Shown one piece after another: positions 1-5,515 of a DNA stretch of 5,515 nucleotides. A program made the translations under genes and the position numbers. The stretch is taken from positions 1-5,515 of the forward strand of contig JAFADM010000393.1 in the NCBI GenBank assembly GCA_023424865.1, in the 5' to 3' direction. Origin of the DNA: Bacillota bacterium. Its GTDB lineage: Bacteria; Bacillota_A; Clostridia; DSM-8532. Numbering within the stretch: the stretch's first letter is position 1; each line of letters starts with the position of its first letter. The notes under the pieces are model-generated. The model made no database searches, was not told the origin of the DNA, and saw only the letters and a program-made list of their open reading frames with translations.

Positions 1-11
1 TAAGCGGGGTA

Positions 12-17
12 TATAAT
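12..17 (+). promoter_or_regulatory. Possible -10 box of the glgCD promoter
   Basis: The hexamer TATAAT is a perfect sigma-A -10 element and lies 36 bases before the glgC start, which would give a leader of about 30 bases. The matching -35 box would fall outside the window, so the promoter cannot be confirmed. The region is AT-rich and a chance match is possible. Confidence 0.35.
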
Positions 18-53
18 AAGAAGAATGATTTTATTTGGAGGACAAGTAGTATC

Positions 54-1331
54 ATGCGAAAAGAAATCGTTGCCCTTCTTCTTGCAGGCGGTCAGGGAAG
101 CCGGCTTGGGGTTTTAACCAAAAACATCGCCAAACCGGCGGTACTTTACGGAGGCAAGTACCGGATCATTGATTTCACCCTGAGTAACTGCATCAATTCC
201 GGAATCGATACGGTCGGTGTATTGACACAGTATCAGCCTCTGAAGCTCAATTCCCATATCGGTATTGGAAAGCCCTGGGATCTTGACAGGGTCAATGGCG
301 GTATAACCACACTTGCCCCCTATATGAAAACGGAAAAGGGAGAATGGTATTCCGGAACTGCCGACGCGGTTTATCAAAACGTCCATTACGTGGACGAAAT
401 GTCTCCAAGGTACGTTATCATTCTTTCAGGTGATCATATTTACAAAATGAATTATGCCTCCATGCTTGCGGCTCATAAAAGCCGTCATGCCGACGCTACC
501 ATTTCCGTCATTGATGTGCCTCTGGAGGAAGCCGGCCGGTACGGCATTATGAACACCAAAGAAGACAATACCATTTATGAGTTTGAAGAAAAGCCTTCTA
601 AACCTAAAAGCACCCTGGCTTCCATGGGTATCTATATTTTCAATTGGGACGTTTTAAGAGATTATCTCCTTCAGGATCATGTCAAAGCCGGTTCGGAGCA
701 CGATTTTGGAAAAAACATCATTCCTTCGATGCTGGCTGACGGCAAAAAAATGTTTGCCTACCGGTTTGAAGGTTACTGGAAGGATGTTGGAACGCTTCAG
801 GCCTATTGGGAATCCAATATGAATTTAGCCTCCCGTGTTCCTGATTTTAATATGTACGATCCATACTGGAAAATATTTACACCTAATCCTGTCTACCCTG
901 CTCACTACATCGGTGATACGGGAGTCGTGGAGCGTTCAGTGGTGGCCGAAGGCTGTATGGTTTATGGCACTGTTCGCAATTCCGTTATTTTTCCAGGCGT
1001 CACCATCAATGAAGGAACCGTTATAGTGGATTCCATTGTCATGTCCGATACCCTTATCGGGACCGGCACGGAAATTTATCGCTCCATCATCGGTGAAACC
1101 ACCGTTATTGGAAATAATGTCAAATGCGGTGTGGGTGATTTTGCAGAAAGCCTCTACAACCCTAAGGTCTATGATTCAAAAATAACCGTGGTGGGCTCCA
1201 ATACGGTTATTCCCAGCAACACGGTATTGGGCAAAAACGTGGTTATCGACAATTACGTTACGCCTCACGACTTTGAAACCTCCTTTATTCCCTCAGGTTC
1301 CTTTATTATGAAAGGAGGCGATGTGGAATGA
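54..1331 (+). CDS. glgC: Glucose-1-phosphate adenylyltransferase, catalytic subunit GlgC
   Basis: ADP-glucose pyrophosphorylase makes ADP-glucose and pyrophosphate from glucose-1-phosphate and ATP, the first committed step of bacterial glycogen synthesis in the cytoplasm. The 425-residue protein is full length. It has a nucleotidyltransferase domain (about 1-260): the [11 protein letters not shown] nucleotide-binding loop (8-18), [16 protein letters not shown] (26-41), GTADAVYQN (101-109), SGDHIYK with the catalytic Asp127 (125-131), the sugar-phosphate-binding EKP (179-181), HDFGKNIIP (217-224 region) and GYWKDVGT with Asp244 (240-247). A left-handed beta-helix of hexapeptide repeats follows (about 285-405), as in the family. 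The ATG start is supported by GGAGG at 37-41, 12 bases upstream, which is slightly long. The stop overlaps the glgD start, so the two are translationally coupled. Length and sequence are typical of clostridial GlgC. Confidence 0.97.
   Translation: MRKEIVALLLAGGQGSRLGVLTKNIAKPAVLYGGKYRIIDFTLSNCINSGIDTVGVLTQYQPLKLNSHIGIGKPWDLDRVNGGITTLAPYMKTEKGEWYSGTADAVYQNVHYVDEMSPRYVIILSGDHIYKMNYASMLAAHKSRHADATISVIDVPLEEAGRYGIMNTKEDNTIYEFEEKPSKPKSTLASMGIYIFNWDVLRDYLLQDHVKAGSEHDFGKNIIPSMLADGKKMFAYRFEGYWKDVGTLQAYWESNMNLASRVPDFNMYDPYWKIFTPNPVYPAHYIGDTGVVERSVVAEGCMVYGTVRNSVIFPGVTINEGTVIVDSIVMSDTLIGTGTEIYRSIIGETTVIGNNVKCGVGDFAESLYNPKVYDSKITVVGSNTVIPSNTVLGKNVVIDNYVTPHDFETSFIPSGSFIMKGGDVE
1311..1318 (+). promoter_or_regulatory. 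Strong ribosome binding site for glgD inside glgC
   Basis: AAAGGAGG lies inside the last codons of glgC, nine bases before the ATG at 1328. It fixes the glgD start at the ATGA overlap and suggests GlgD is made efficiently alongside GlgC rather than only by re-initiation. Confidence 0.8.
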
Positions 1332-2449
1332 ATCGCGCAATGGGTATTATTATGACCGGCGGAAAAAACAACCGGCTTAAAGAGCTGTCTCTGGAGCGCT
1401 CCATTTCCGCTGTTCCCTTTGGAGGAAAATACCGGGCCATCGATTTTTGCCTTTCCAATATGGTAAACTCGGGTGTTACAAATATCGGCGTCATAACCCA
1501 GTACAATATCCGTTCCCTAATGGATCATCTGGGTTCGGGCAAGGAATGGGATCTTGACCGAAAAAATGAAGGCCTTTTTATCTTCCCCCCCTATCTTTCC
1601 GAATTTGGGACGGGCTGGTATAAGGGAACCGCCGATGCTCTGTACAACAATATTACCTTTTTAGAACGAAGCGACGAGGAATTCGTTATTATCGGACAGG
1701 GCTATGCCATCTCCAATATGGATTTTACTCCTATGCTGGAACAGCATATTGAAAGCGGTGCCGATATCACCATTGCCTGCAGAAGTATGGAAGACTTTTC
1801 TGCTGAGGAGCAGAGGCTCATGGGCATGGTAGTTATTGACGGCAGAGGGCGCATTACCGACTTTATGGAAAAGCCCCTAACCCCCCGCACCAGCATCGGT
1901 TCTATCGGCGTTTATGTTATCCGCCGGGAATTCCTCATTAGCTTATTGCAGGAAAGCGCTGCCAAGGCTCAGACCGAATTTGTTCAAGATGTCATTATAC
2001 GAAACCTGGATACCCTTAAAATACATGCTTACCTGTTTAACGGCTATTGGCGCCCCTTAACCAATATTCAGCTGTATTACCGCACCAATATGGAGCTTTT
2101 GAATCCAAAGGTAAGACTGGATCTTCTCATGAGCCGCCGCAAAATTTTCACCAAGGTTAAGGATGAGGCACCGGCTAAATACAATGAGGAAGCCTCTGTT
2201 AAGAATTCCATCATTGCAGACGGCTGCATTATTGAAGGCACCGTGGAAAACTGTGTGATTTTCAGAGGCGTAAAAATTATGAAGGGGGCTTATGTTCGGG
2301 ACAGCATTATCATGCAGGGCTCCGTCATCCAGCAGGATGTCAACCTGAAGCACTGTATCTTGGATAAAAACGTAACCATCTCCCCCGGAAAAACCCTTTA
2401 TGGCGATAGTGAATGGCCCTTAATTGTAGGTAAAAACGTTCAGGTTTAA
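1328..2449 (+). CDS. glgD: GlgD, non-catalytic ADP-glucose pyrophosphorylase subunit
   Basis: This is a GlgC paralogue of 373 residues with the same two-part fold: a nucleotidyltransferase-like domain (about 1-255) and a C-terminal hexapeptide beta-helix (about 285-370). It keeps [13 protein letters not shown] (28-40), GTADALYNN (100-108) and EKP (181-183). The catalytic positions are changed: the nucleotide loop reads GGKNNRL (11-17), SGDHIYK has become GQGYAIS (123-129) with Gln where GlgC has Asp, and GYWKDVGT has become GYWRPLTN (239-246) with the second Asp replaced by Pro. In Firmicutes, GlgD is known as a partner that forms a hetero-oligomer with GlgC and alters activity or regulation. 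Loss of catalysis here is inferred from the residues. The gene overlaps glgC by four bases and ends before a terminator. Confidence 0.95.
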   Translation: MNRAMGIIMTGGKNNRLKELSLERSISAVPFGGKYRAIDFCLSNMVNSGVTNIGVITQYNIRSLMDHLGSGKEWDLDRKNEGLFIFPPYLSEFGTGWYKGTADALYNNITFLERSDEEFVIIGQGYAISNMDFTPMLEQHIESGADITIACRSMEDFSAEEQRLMGMVVIDGRGRITDFMEKPLTPRTSIGSIGVYVIRREFLISLLQESAAKAQTEFVQDVIIRNLDTLKIHAYLFNGYWRPLTNIQLYYRTNMELLNPKVRLDLLMSRRKIFTKVKDEAPAKYNEEASVKNSIIADGCIIEGTVENCVIFRGVKIMKGAYVRDSIIMQGSVIQQDVNLKHCILDKNVTISPGKTLYGDSEWPLIVGKNVQV

Positions 2450-2470
2450 AGTTGACGATTTCATTTTAAA

Positions 2471-2500
2471 GGCACTTTAAGGACCTCAGTGTCCATTGCC
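2471..2500 (+). other. Imperfect stem-loop between glgD and its terminator
   Basis: GGCA (2471-2474) pairs with TGCC (2497-2500), and GGAC (2481-2484) pairs with GTCC (2491-2494), around a six-base loop with an internal loop between the stems. No T-run follows, so it is not itself a terminator. It may protect the mRNA 3' end or be incidental. Confidence 0.35.
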
Positions 2501-2505
2501 GCAAG

Positions 2506-2536
2506 TGAGACATCCCTCCAGGGTGTCTCATTTTTT
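2506..2536 (+). terminator. Rho-independent terminator of glgCD
   Basis: The arms TGAGACA (2506-2512) and TGTCTCA (2524-2530) are perfectly complementary and extend inward by CCC/GGG around a TCCA loop with one bulged T. Six Ts follow at once (2531-2536). The hairpin begins 57 bases after the glgD stop, so glgCD ends here and the downstream gene needs its own promoter. Confidence 0.9.
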
Positions 2537-2588
2537 ATAGAGCAGGCCGGCAGCAGATGTCCTTTGATTGGGAATAGGATCAAAGTCA

Positions 2589-2605
2589 TGTCAGGTTTGC
2601 TTGAC
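2589..2605 (+). repeat. 17-base direct repeat, copy 1 (candidate operator over -35)
   Basis: TGTCAGGTTTGCTTGAC occurs here and again, identically, at 2635-2651. With the next base (A) this copy has inverted ends, TGTCA and TGACA, around eight bases, as in a dimeric repressor site. Its right end contains most of the -35 box (2601-2606). The operator role is inferred from position and symmetry. Confidence 0.6.
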
Positions 2606-2629
2606 AATGCCATTTCGTTCTGCTATGAT
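2601..2629 (+). promoter_or_regulatory. Near-consensus sigma-A promoter for the small membrane protein gene
   Basis: A perfect TTGACA (2601-2606) is separated by exactly 17 bases from TATGAT (2624-2629), which matches five of six consensus bases. Transcription should begin near 2635-2637, giving an untranslated leader of about 138 bases before the ATG at 2774. The glgCD terminator is upstream and no other gene lies between, so this promoter most likely serves the 2774 gene. Confidence 0.75.
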
Positions 2630-2634
2630 AGCAG
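2620..2634 (+). repeat. Palindrome overlapping the -10 box
   Basis: CTGCTA (2620-2625) and TAGCAG (2629-2634) are perfect inverted repeats around TGA. The element covers the whole -10 box and stops exactly where the second 17-base repeat begins. It could be a protein binding site or a by-product of a -10 box in a symmetric context. Confidence 0.45.
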
Positions 2635-2651
2635 TGTCAGGTTTGCTTGAC
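2635..2651 (+). repeat. 17-base direct repeat, copy 2 (candidate operator over the start point)
   Basis: This is an exact copy of the element at 2589-2605, 46 bases downstream in the same orientation, and it covers the predicted transcription start. A site over -35 plus a site over +1 is a classic repressor layout. The last base of the 18-base symmetric version differs (T instead of A), so this copy is slightly less symmetric. Confidence 0.6.
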
Positions 2652-2666
2652 TTTCCTCTTGCTGTG

Positions 2667-2680
2667 ATTCTTTAAAGAAT
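2667..2680 (+). repeat. 14-base perfect palindrome in the leader
   Basis: ATTCTTTAAAGAAT is its own reverse complement. It lies about 30 bases after the predicted transcription start and about 95 bases before the gene. It could be a DNA-binding site; as an RNA hairpin it would be weak because it has no loop. AT-rich palindromes of this size also arise by chance. Confidence 0.3.
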
Positions 2681-2773
2681 TCACTCGCTTCAACTTTCCG
2701 GCTTGCATATGGTCTGGCAATACCTTGATATACCTGTTGAAACTCTATTATTTTTCGGGGAGAGTGGCAGAAA

Positions 2774-3241
2774 ATGGTGAAGCTATTACGTCATCCAGCA
2801 ACCAATGGTCTCTTTATCAGTTTATTCTCGGCTTTTTATTCCTTAATTTTTTTTATTACGTCCGGACATATGGAATTTCAACGTATTTTGTACTACACCT
2901 CCGATACCCAAAAGCAAAAGCCCTTTTGGGGGGACTGGGGGGCTTTTCTATACGCAGGGCATCAGAAGTACATTGGTTTTGCAATTATTATCCTGACGCT
3001 GTTGATTGTGGCACTGCTAATAAAACGCCGCAGACCTTATGATGAGTACCAGGTAAAGGTATTAGCAAGCTGTTTTATGACCGCTGGGTTCGTTACCATA
3101 TGCGCGGTTGCCTTTCTTTTTTTCTATATACTTACCGAACCTGCCGGGACTGTAGAAAAGATTACCCTGTTTACAGTAATACATTGGGTTTCCGTATTAA
3201 TTGCCGATCTGGTATTTGTTTTATATTGTCACAGGGAATAA
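2774..3241 (+). CDS. Small four-helix integral membrane protein, function unknown
   Basis: This 155-residue protein is very hydrophobic, with four likely membrane segments at about 12-29, 66-83, 97-120 and 131-151. A loop of about 36 residues between the first two carries several aromatic residues and a possible signature, FWGDWGAFLYAGHQKYIG (51-68). A cytoplasm-like basic patch, KRRRPYDEYQ (84-93), follows helix 2. Histidines at 32, 63 and 137 and an Asp (145) in the last helix might bind a ligand or metal, but this is not shown. I know of no named family to which it clearly belongs. The ATG has a plausible GGGGAG at 2757-2762; the only in-frame upstream sequence runs into a stop at 2738-2740 without a better start. 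It has its own promoter and leader and converges on the minus-strand glycosyltransferase gene. Confidence 0.8.
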   Translation: MVKLLRHPATNGLFISLFSAFYSLIFFITSGHMEFQRILYYTSDTQKQKPFWGDWGAFLYAGHQKYIGFAIIILTLLIVALLIKRRRPYDEYQVKVLASCFMTAGFVTICAVAFLFFYILTEPAGTVEKITLFTVIHWVSVLIADLVFVLYCHRE

Positions 3242-3294
3242 GAATACTGCCTTTTTAATTCGTTTTCCTGTTTTACTTGGGTGGCTTTTAGCCT

Positions 3295-4887
3295 TTAAAC
3301 CCCTTCCTGGCTTTTTTCTAGACTGCCGACAGCTTTACGGGGCAGTCCGGAAAGCTTTATGGCAATAGAATCCAGACACAGTGATGCTAAAATAAAAAGT
3401 GCCGGTACTGCCAGGTAGTTATAGCGGTTTTGTACTTCAATAAATAAATAGACGATAAAAATCCCGCAGAAAAGCAGCGTATAGAAAAGAGGAACCTTTG
3501 TTCTGAGCTCGTGCTTTTTAAGCAGAAGCACAAAGGCTGCTGCACATAGTCCATAGACAAGCAGAGAAAAAATGGCGTCCATATATCCGAAAAAGGTAAT
3601 GAAATCCTTAGCTGAAACCGCTAAAGGGCCAAGCTGGAATTGGGAATTTTCCAGTTGAAAAAAAGCAAGATAATGATGGTTTCCCACCCAGAATACTTTA
3701 ATTTTATTTTCAAAGAGCTTAAATAACTGCTGGGGAGAAACGAAAAGACGTTGGAGAATCAGCTCCTTTGCCTTGGCATCACGAAGCTCATCATTATCCT
3801 TGTAGGGCTCTGAATCGAAAAGCAGCGTCACATCGCTTTGCGAATAAATTCCCCGGGTAGCATGATTAAGGCCTACTGTAAATTTGTAGAGAGGAAAGTT
3901 GTTTTCCAGACCATAGGGATTTAAACCGGTCTTTATAAAGGCCCAGGATGCGGCAGAGGTTGCGCCGAAATAAACAGCTGCCGCAATCAGTGAAGGTAAA
4001 AGCCTGTTTATCAGGAAATGGCGTACATTATAGGAGGGAAGCTTTCTGTCCTTAAAGAAGCAGATGACAGTAAGAACAATAAGGGCACACACCGGCAAAA
4101 TGCCTTCGGGGCGCGCCACATCGCCCAGGGCCAGAATCAGGCCCGCCAGTGGAATAAAGAGCCACCTTAGCTTGTCTCTTCGGAAGAATAAATAAATACC
4201 CGCCGTAAAACAGAGATTGGCCAGATGCTGATTGGTATAAACTGTAGCTATGCTGAAGGAAAAGGGGTAAAGCAGGTATCCCAGGCTAGCGGTACGGGCA
4301 GCCTTCTCCCCTGTGAAAAGCCTTGCGGTATAAAAAACAAATACATTGGAGAGAGCAAAAAAAGCAGCGTTTGCAAATAGAAGAACCCGAATATTAACAC
4401 CTGCAGCTCTTGTAAAAAGGGACATAATGGCGGGAAACCCTGTCTGGTATGCCCAAACCTTAAAGTAACTCTGCTCGGTATAACGGGTAATGTTGTTGGT
4501 TATTTCATTGGTCACATAGTAAAGCAGCATAAAGTCGGAGGTCTGTTCGGTAGGTACCGCCAAAATAAAAACCGCTTTCAAAACAAAGCTCACTGCAAAT
4601 ATCCCCAGTGCAAAAAGACCGGGCCTTTTTATAATAAGGAGAAAGCGGGTTTTAAGAAATAAAAAAACGGCTGCCGCAACAGCAAGAGCCAGTCCTGTAA
4701 ATACAAGCACAATCGAAAGCCTAATCCGGGATAAAACATAAGTGTTTAAAAAGTTAACCCCTTCCGGGTAGAGTATAAGAAAAGAGAAAACCAGTGCTGT
4801 CAAAAGCATTGCAGATTCCATGATGCAACGGCGCTTCGCCACAGGAATCACTCTCCCGTATTCCTCATTCGATACTGTTTCTTCCAT
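3295..4887 (-). CDS. GT-C superfamily membrane glycosyltransferase (GT39/PMT-like)
   Basis: This protein of about 530 residues has a short hydrophilic N-terminus and roughly a dozen hydrophobic segments, the build of GT-C enzymes that move sugars from polyprenyl-phosphate donors to acceptors on the outer face of the membrane. Numbered from the ATG at 4887: a first external loop holds an acidic motif, QTSDF with Asp118, in the usual place of the catalytic Asp; ARPEG at 258-262 is a motif common in this group; KFTVGLNHATRGIYSQSD at 335-352 matches the 'VGLN..T.G....D' pattern of Firmicutes members; and EVQNRYNYLAVP at 484-495 matches the conserved C-terminal E-x-x-x-RY-x-x-x-x-P element. Donor and acceptor are unknown. 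The frame stays open to a TTG at 4914, but no ribosome binding site precedes it; the ATG at 4887 has only a weak AAGTGA. A third ATG at 4821 would remove the hydrophilic tail. Confidence 0.85.
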   Translation of the reverse strand: MEETVSNEEYGRVIPVAKRRCIMESAMLLTALVFSFLILYPEGVNFLNTYVLSRIRLSIVLVFTGLALAVAAAVFLFLKTRFLLIIKRPGLFALGIFAVSFVLKAVFILAVPTEQTSDFMLLYYVTNEITNNITRYTEQSYFKVWAYQTGFPAIMSLFTRAAGVNIRVLLFANAAFFALSNVFVFYTARLFTGEKAARTASLGYLLYPFSFSIATVYTNQHLANLCFTAGIYLFFRRDKLRWLFIPLAGLILALGDVARPEGILPVCALIVLTVICFFKDRKLPSYNVRHFLINRLLPSLIAAAVYFGATSAASWAFIKTGLNPYGLENNFPLYKFTVGLNHATRGIYSQSDVTLLFDSEPYKDNDELRDAKAKELILQRLFVSPQQLFKLFENKIKVFWVGNHHYLAFFQLENSQFQLGPLAVSAKDFITFFGYMDAIFSLLVYGLCAAAFVLLLKKHELRTKVPLFYTLLFCGIFIVYLFIEVQNRYNYLAVPALFILASLCLDSIAIKLSGLPRKAVGSLEKSQEGV

Positions 4888-4989
4888 TTTATATTCACTT
4901 GCCCATCTATTCAAGTTATTTCTGCTACATTAACCATCTATTGGCATTGTAATTAGTGATTTGAGTTATTCTTTTTTTAGTTGTTCAAT

Positions 4990-5018
4990 TTGACAGTACT
5001 TAGGTTTTCTGCTATAGT
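4990..5018 (+). promoter_or_regulatory. Consensus sigma-A promoter in the long intergenic region
   Basis: A perfect TTGACA (4990-4995), a 17-base spacer and TATAGT (5013-5018, five of six matches) form a strong predicted promoter firing to the right, with a start near 5024-5026. It points away from the minus-strand glycosyltransferase gene. No gene starts close by: the next is about 385 bases downstream at 5410. Confidence 0.7.
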
Positions 5019-5198
5019 ACCTTATAGTTGAGAAGTGCCAATAAAAGCAAGCTGTTTCATCGGCGCTTTATATCAATTAAGTTTGGGGCATAGCCCGCTT
5101 TAGTATTCTCAAAATGAAAAGGATTGGTGTAGTTTCTTGGACGATTCCAGTGACCCAGAACCGCGAAGTTATCTTGTTACATTTCCTGTTTACCGCTC

Positions 5199-5229
5199 AA
5201 AGCTGATTAGGAGCTTTAATCTTAGCTTT
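5199..5229 (+). other. Long stem-loop within the candidate RNA
   Basis: AAAGCT-GATTA (5199-5209) pairs with TAATC-TT-AGCTTT (5217-5229) to give 11 base pairs with a two-base bulge and the seven-base loop GGAGCTT. Only four Ts in total end the stem and its flank, so it is a weak terminator candidate at best. The GGAG in its loop would be exposed. Confidence 0.45.
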
Positions 5230-5235
5230 TCACGC

Positions 5236-5273
5236 ATGCATAGCTTTATTCTTATATGGCTGTGTGTTTTTTT
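5236..5273 (+). terminator. Possible intrinsic terminator of the candidate RNA
   Basis: ATGCATAGC (5236-5244) can pair with GCTGTGTGT (5259-5267) around a 14-base loop, and the strand continues as an unbroken run of seven Ts (5267-5273). Three of the nine pairs are G-U type, so the stem is of modest strength. Such a conditional-looking terminator upstream of a transporter gene fits attenuation, but that is inference. Confidence 0.4.
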
Positions 5274-5395
5274 GCTGCTCTAGCTTCCAAAACTTAACAA
5301 GATTTACTATTCAAAAAACTCATGATCATAAAAAATAATAGAATGGGTTGTTTTCCGTTAAACTATAAATAGTTGAAAATAAAGATTTAAAAAAT

Positions 5396-5402
5396 CAGGG
5401 GG
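5396..5402 (+). promoter_or_regulatory. Ribosome binding site supporting the TTG start at 5410
   Basis: The purine-rich AGGGGG within these bases sits seven bases before the TTG at 5410, a good Shine-Dalgarno distance. No ATG or GTG in frame offers a better start, and the protein from this TTG aligns with the expected N-terminus of the family. Confidence 0.65.
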
Positions 5403-5409
5403 TATTCCT

Positions 5410-5515
5410 TTGCCATCAGATCATATAGTCTGGTTACTTTTATTACAATTGGTTTTTATTTTACTTAACGCCATTTTTGCCTGTGCAGAAATCGCCGTTA
5501 TTACCATGAATGACA
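5410..5515 (+). CDS. CNNM/DUF21 (hemolysin C / CorC-like) transporter, N-terminal fragment
   Basis: Only the first 35 codons are inside the window; the frame is open at the edge. They encode a short polar start, one hydrophobic stretch and the segment LLNAIFACAEIAVITMND, which strongly resembles the first membrane helix of the CNNM (DUF21) family, where a small-residue plus AE-x-A motif is followed by 'N-D'. Full members have three or so membrane segments, then a CBS domain pair and a CorC_HlyC domain. They act in the cytoplasmic membrane, with some bacterial members linked to magnesium or cobalt export and magnesium tolerance. The older 'hemolysin' label is not informative. The gene is preceded by a leader of roughly 385 bases from the promoter at 4990, and I see no good nearer promoter. 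Confidence 0.8.
   Translation, partial: MPSDHIVWLLLLQLVFILLNAIFACAEIAVITMND

Larger units (their letters stand above)
5024..5273 (+). ncRNA. Candidate structured RNA or regulatory leader of the CNNM gene
   Basis: Between a consensus promoter and a hairpin followed by seven Ts lie about 250 bases with no convincing reading frame but several possible helices. TTGAGAA (5028-5034) pairs with TTCTCAA (5106-5112) and encloses a bulged hairpin at 5041-5071 (AAAGC-GCTG with CGGC-GCTTT) and GGGC/GCCC at 5086-5096. TGGA/TCCA forms a small hairpin near 5138-5149. An 11-pair stem with a two-base bulge lies at 5199-5229. I compared it by eye with common riboswitch consensus motifs (T-box, M-box, FMN, SAM, lysine, cobalamin, c-di-GMP) and found no match. 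It may be a free small RNA (6S or raiA RNA should be tested) or a leader controlling the downstream transporter gene. The structure is read by eye, not computed. Confidence 0.4.

Noticed and set aside
2725..3042. An overlapping plus-strand frame of 105 codons starting at 2725
   Set aside because: It is out of frame with the convincing four-helix membrane protein, starts without a ribosome binding site and has no membrane or domain pattern beyond the shadow of the real gene.
3279..3317. Hairpin-like sequences between the convergent genes, considered as a bidirectional terminator
   Set aside because: GGGT-GGC can pair with GCC-ACCC only with a large bulge, and no T-run follows on either strand. 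A second AGCC/GGCT pairing before six Ts has only four pairs. Neither is good enough to call.
4888..4914. TTG at 4914 as the start of the glycosyltransferase gene
   Set aside because: No ribosome binding site precedes it, TTG is a weak start codon, and an in-frame ATG nine codons later has at least a weak purine-rich site. It remains possible.
4939..5043. Eight-base inverted repeat TATTGGCA (4939-4946) and TGCCAATA (5036-5043) flanking the promoter at 4990
   Set aside because: The arms are short and about 90 bases apart, which is within chance expectation for a region of this size. There is no further symmetry around them.
5149..5166. A T-box-like AGAACCGCG near the middle of the intergenic region
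   Set aside because: It resembles the T-box core (GGAACCGCG), but the required flanking AGGGTG is absent, no terminator hairpin pairs with it directly downstream, and the next gene is not an aminoacyl-tRNA synthetase or amino-acid gene.
5114..5206. A 30-codon frame (ATG to TGA) inside the candidate RNA
   Set aside because: There is no Shine-Dalgarno sequence before the ATG, the composition is not clearly protein-like, and the frame lies across predicted helices. It is most likely a chance frame.
5293..5380. A separate promoter immediately upstream of the CNNM gene
   Set aside because: TATAAA- and TAATAG-like sequences occur in this AT-rich stretch, but none has a recognisable -35 box at 16-18 bases.

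Overview
The window looks like chromosomal DNA from a low-to-mid GC member of the Firmicutes, most likely class Clostridia. The evidence is a two-gene glgC-glgD pair (GlgD is essentially a Firmicutes feature), AGGAGG-type ribosome binding sites, consensus sigma-A-type promoters, and a UUG-started CNNM gene. I see no insertion sequence, phage gene, CRISPR array, tRNA or rRNA. The species cannot be named from the sequence alone.

Layout, left to right. (1) 54-2449, plus strand: glgC and glgD overlap by 4 bases and form an operon for ADP-glucose synthesis. GlgC keeps the catalytic motifs; GlgD keeps the fold but has lost them, so GlgC is probably the catalytic subunit and GlgD the regulatory partner. 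A clear intrinsic terminator (2506-2536) closes the operon, so glgA or glgP are not downstream in the same transcript. (2) 2537-2773: a compact control region with a near-consensus promoter (2601-2629). It is bracketed by two copies of a 17-base repeat, one over the -35 box and one over the start point, and has a palindrome over the -10 box. (3) 2774-3241, plus: an unnamed small four-helix membrane protein that this promoter appears to serve. (4) 3295-4887, minus, convergent: a large GT-C-type membrane glycosyltransferase. (5) 4915-5409: about 500 bases with no convincing gene. It starts with a consensus promoter (4990-5018), followed by several hairpins and a terminator-like hairpin with seven Ts (5236-5273). 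(6) 5410 to the window edge: the first 35 codons of a CNNM/DUF21 (hemolysin/CorC-like) membrane transporter gene.

The two places worth a second look are the 4990-5409 leader, which may be a small RNA or a cis-regulatory leader of the CNNM gene, and the repeat-bracketed promoter before the small membrane protein. No complete new multi-gene system is visible. The glycogen genes, the small membrane protein, the glycosyltransferase and the CNNM protein look like separate transcription units with no evident shared pathway.
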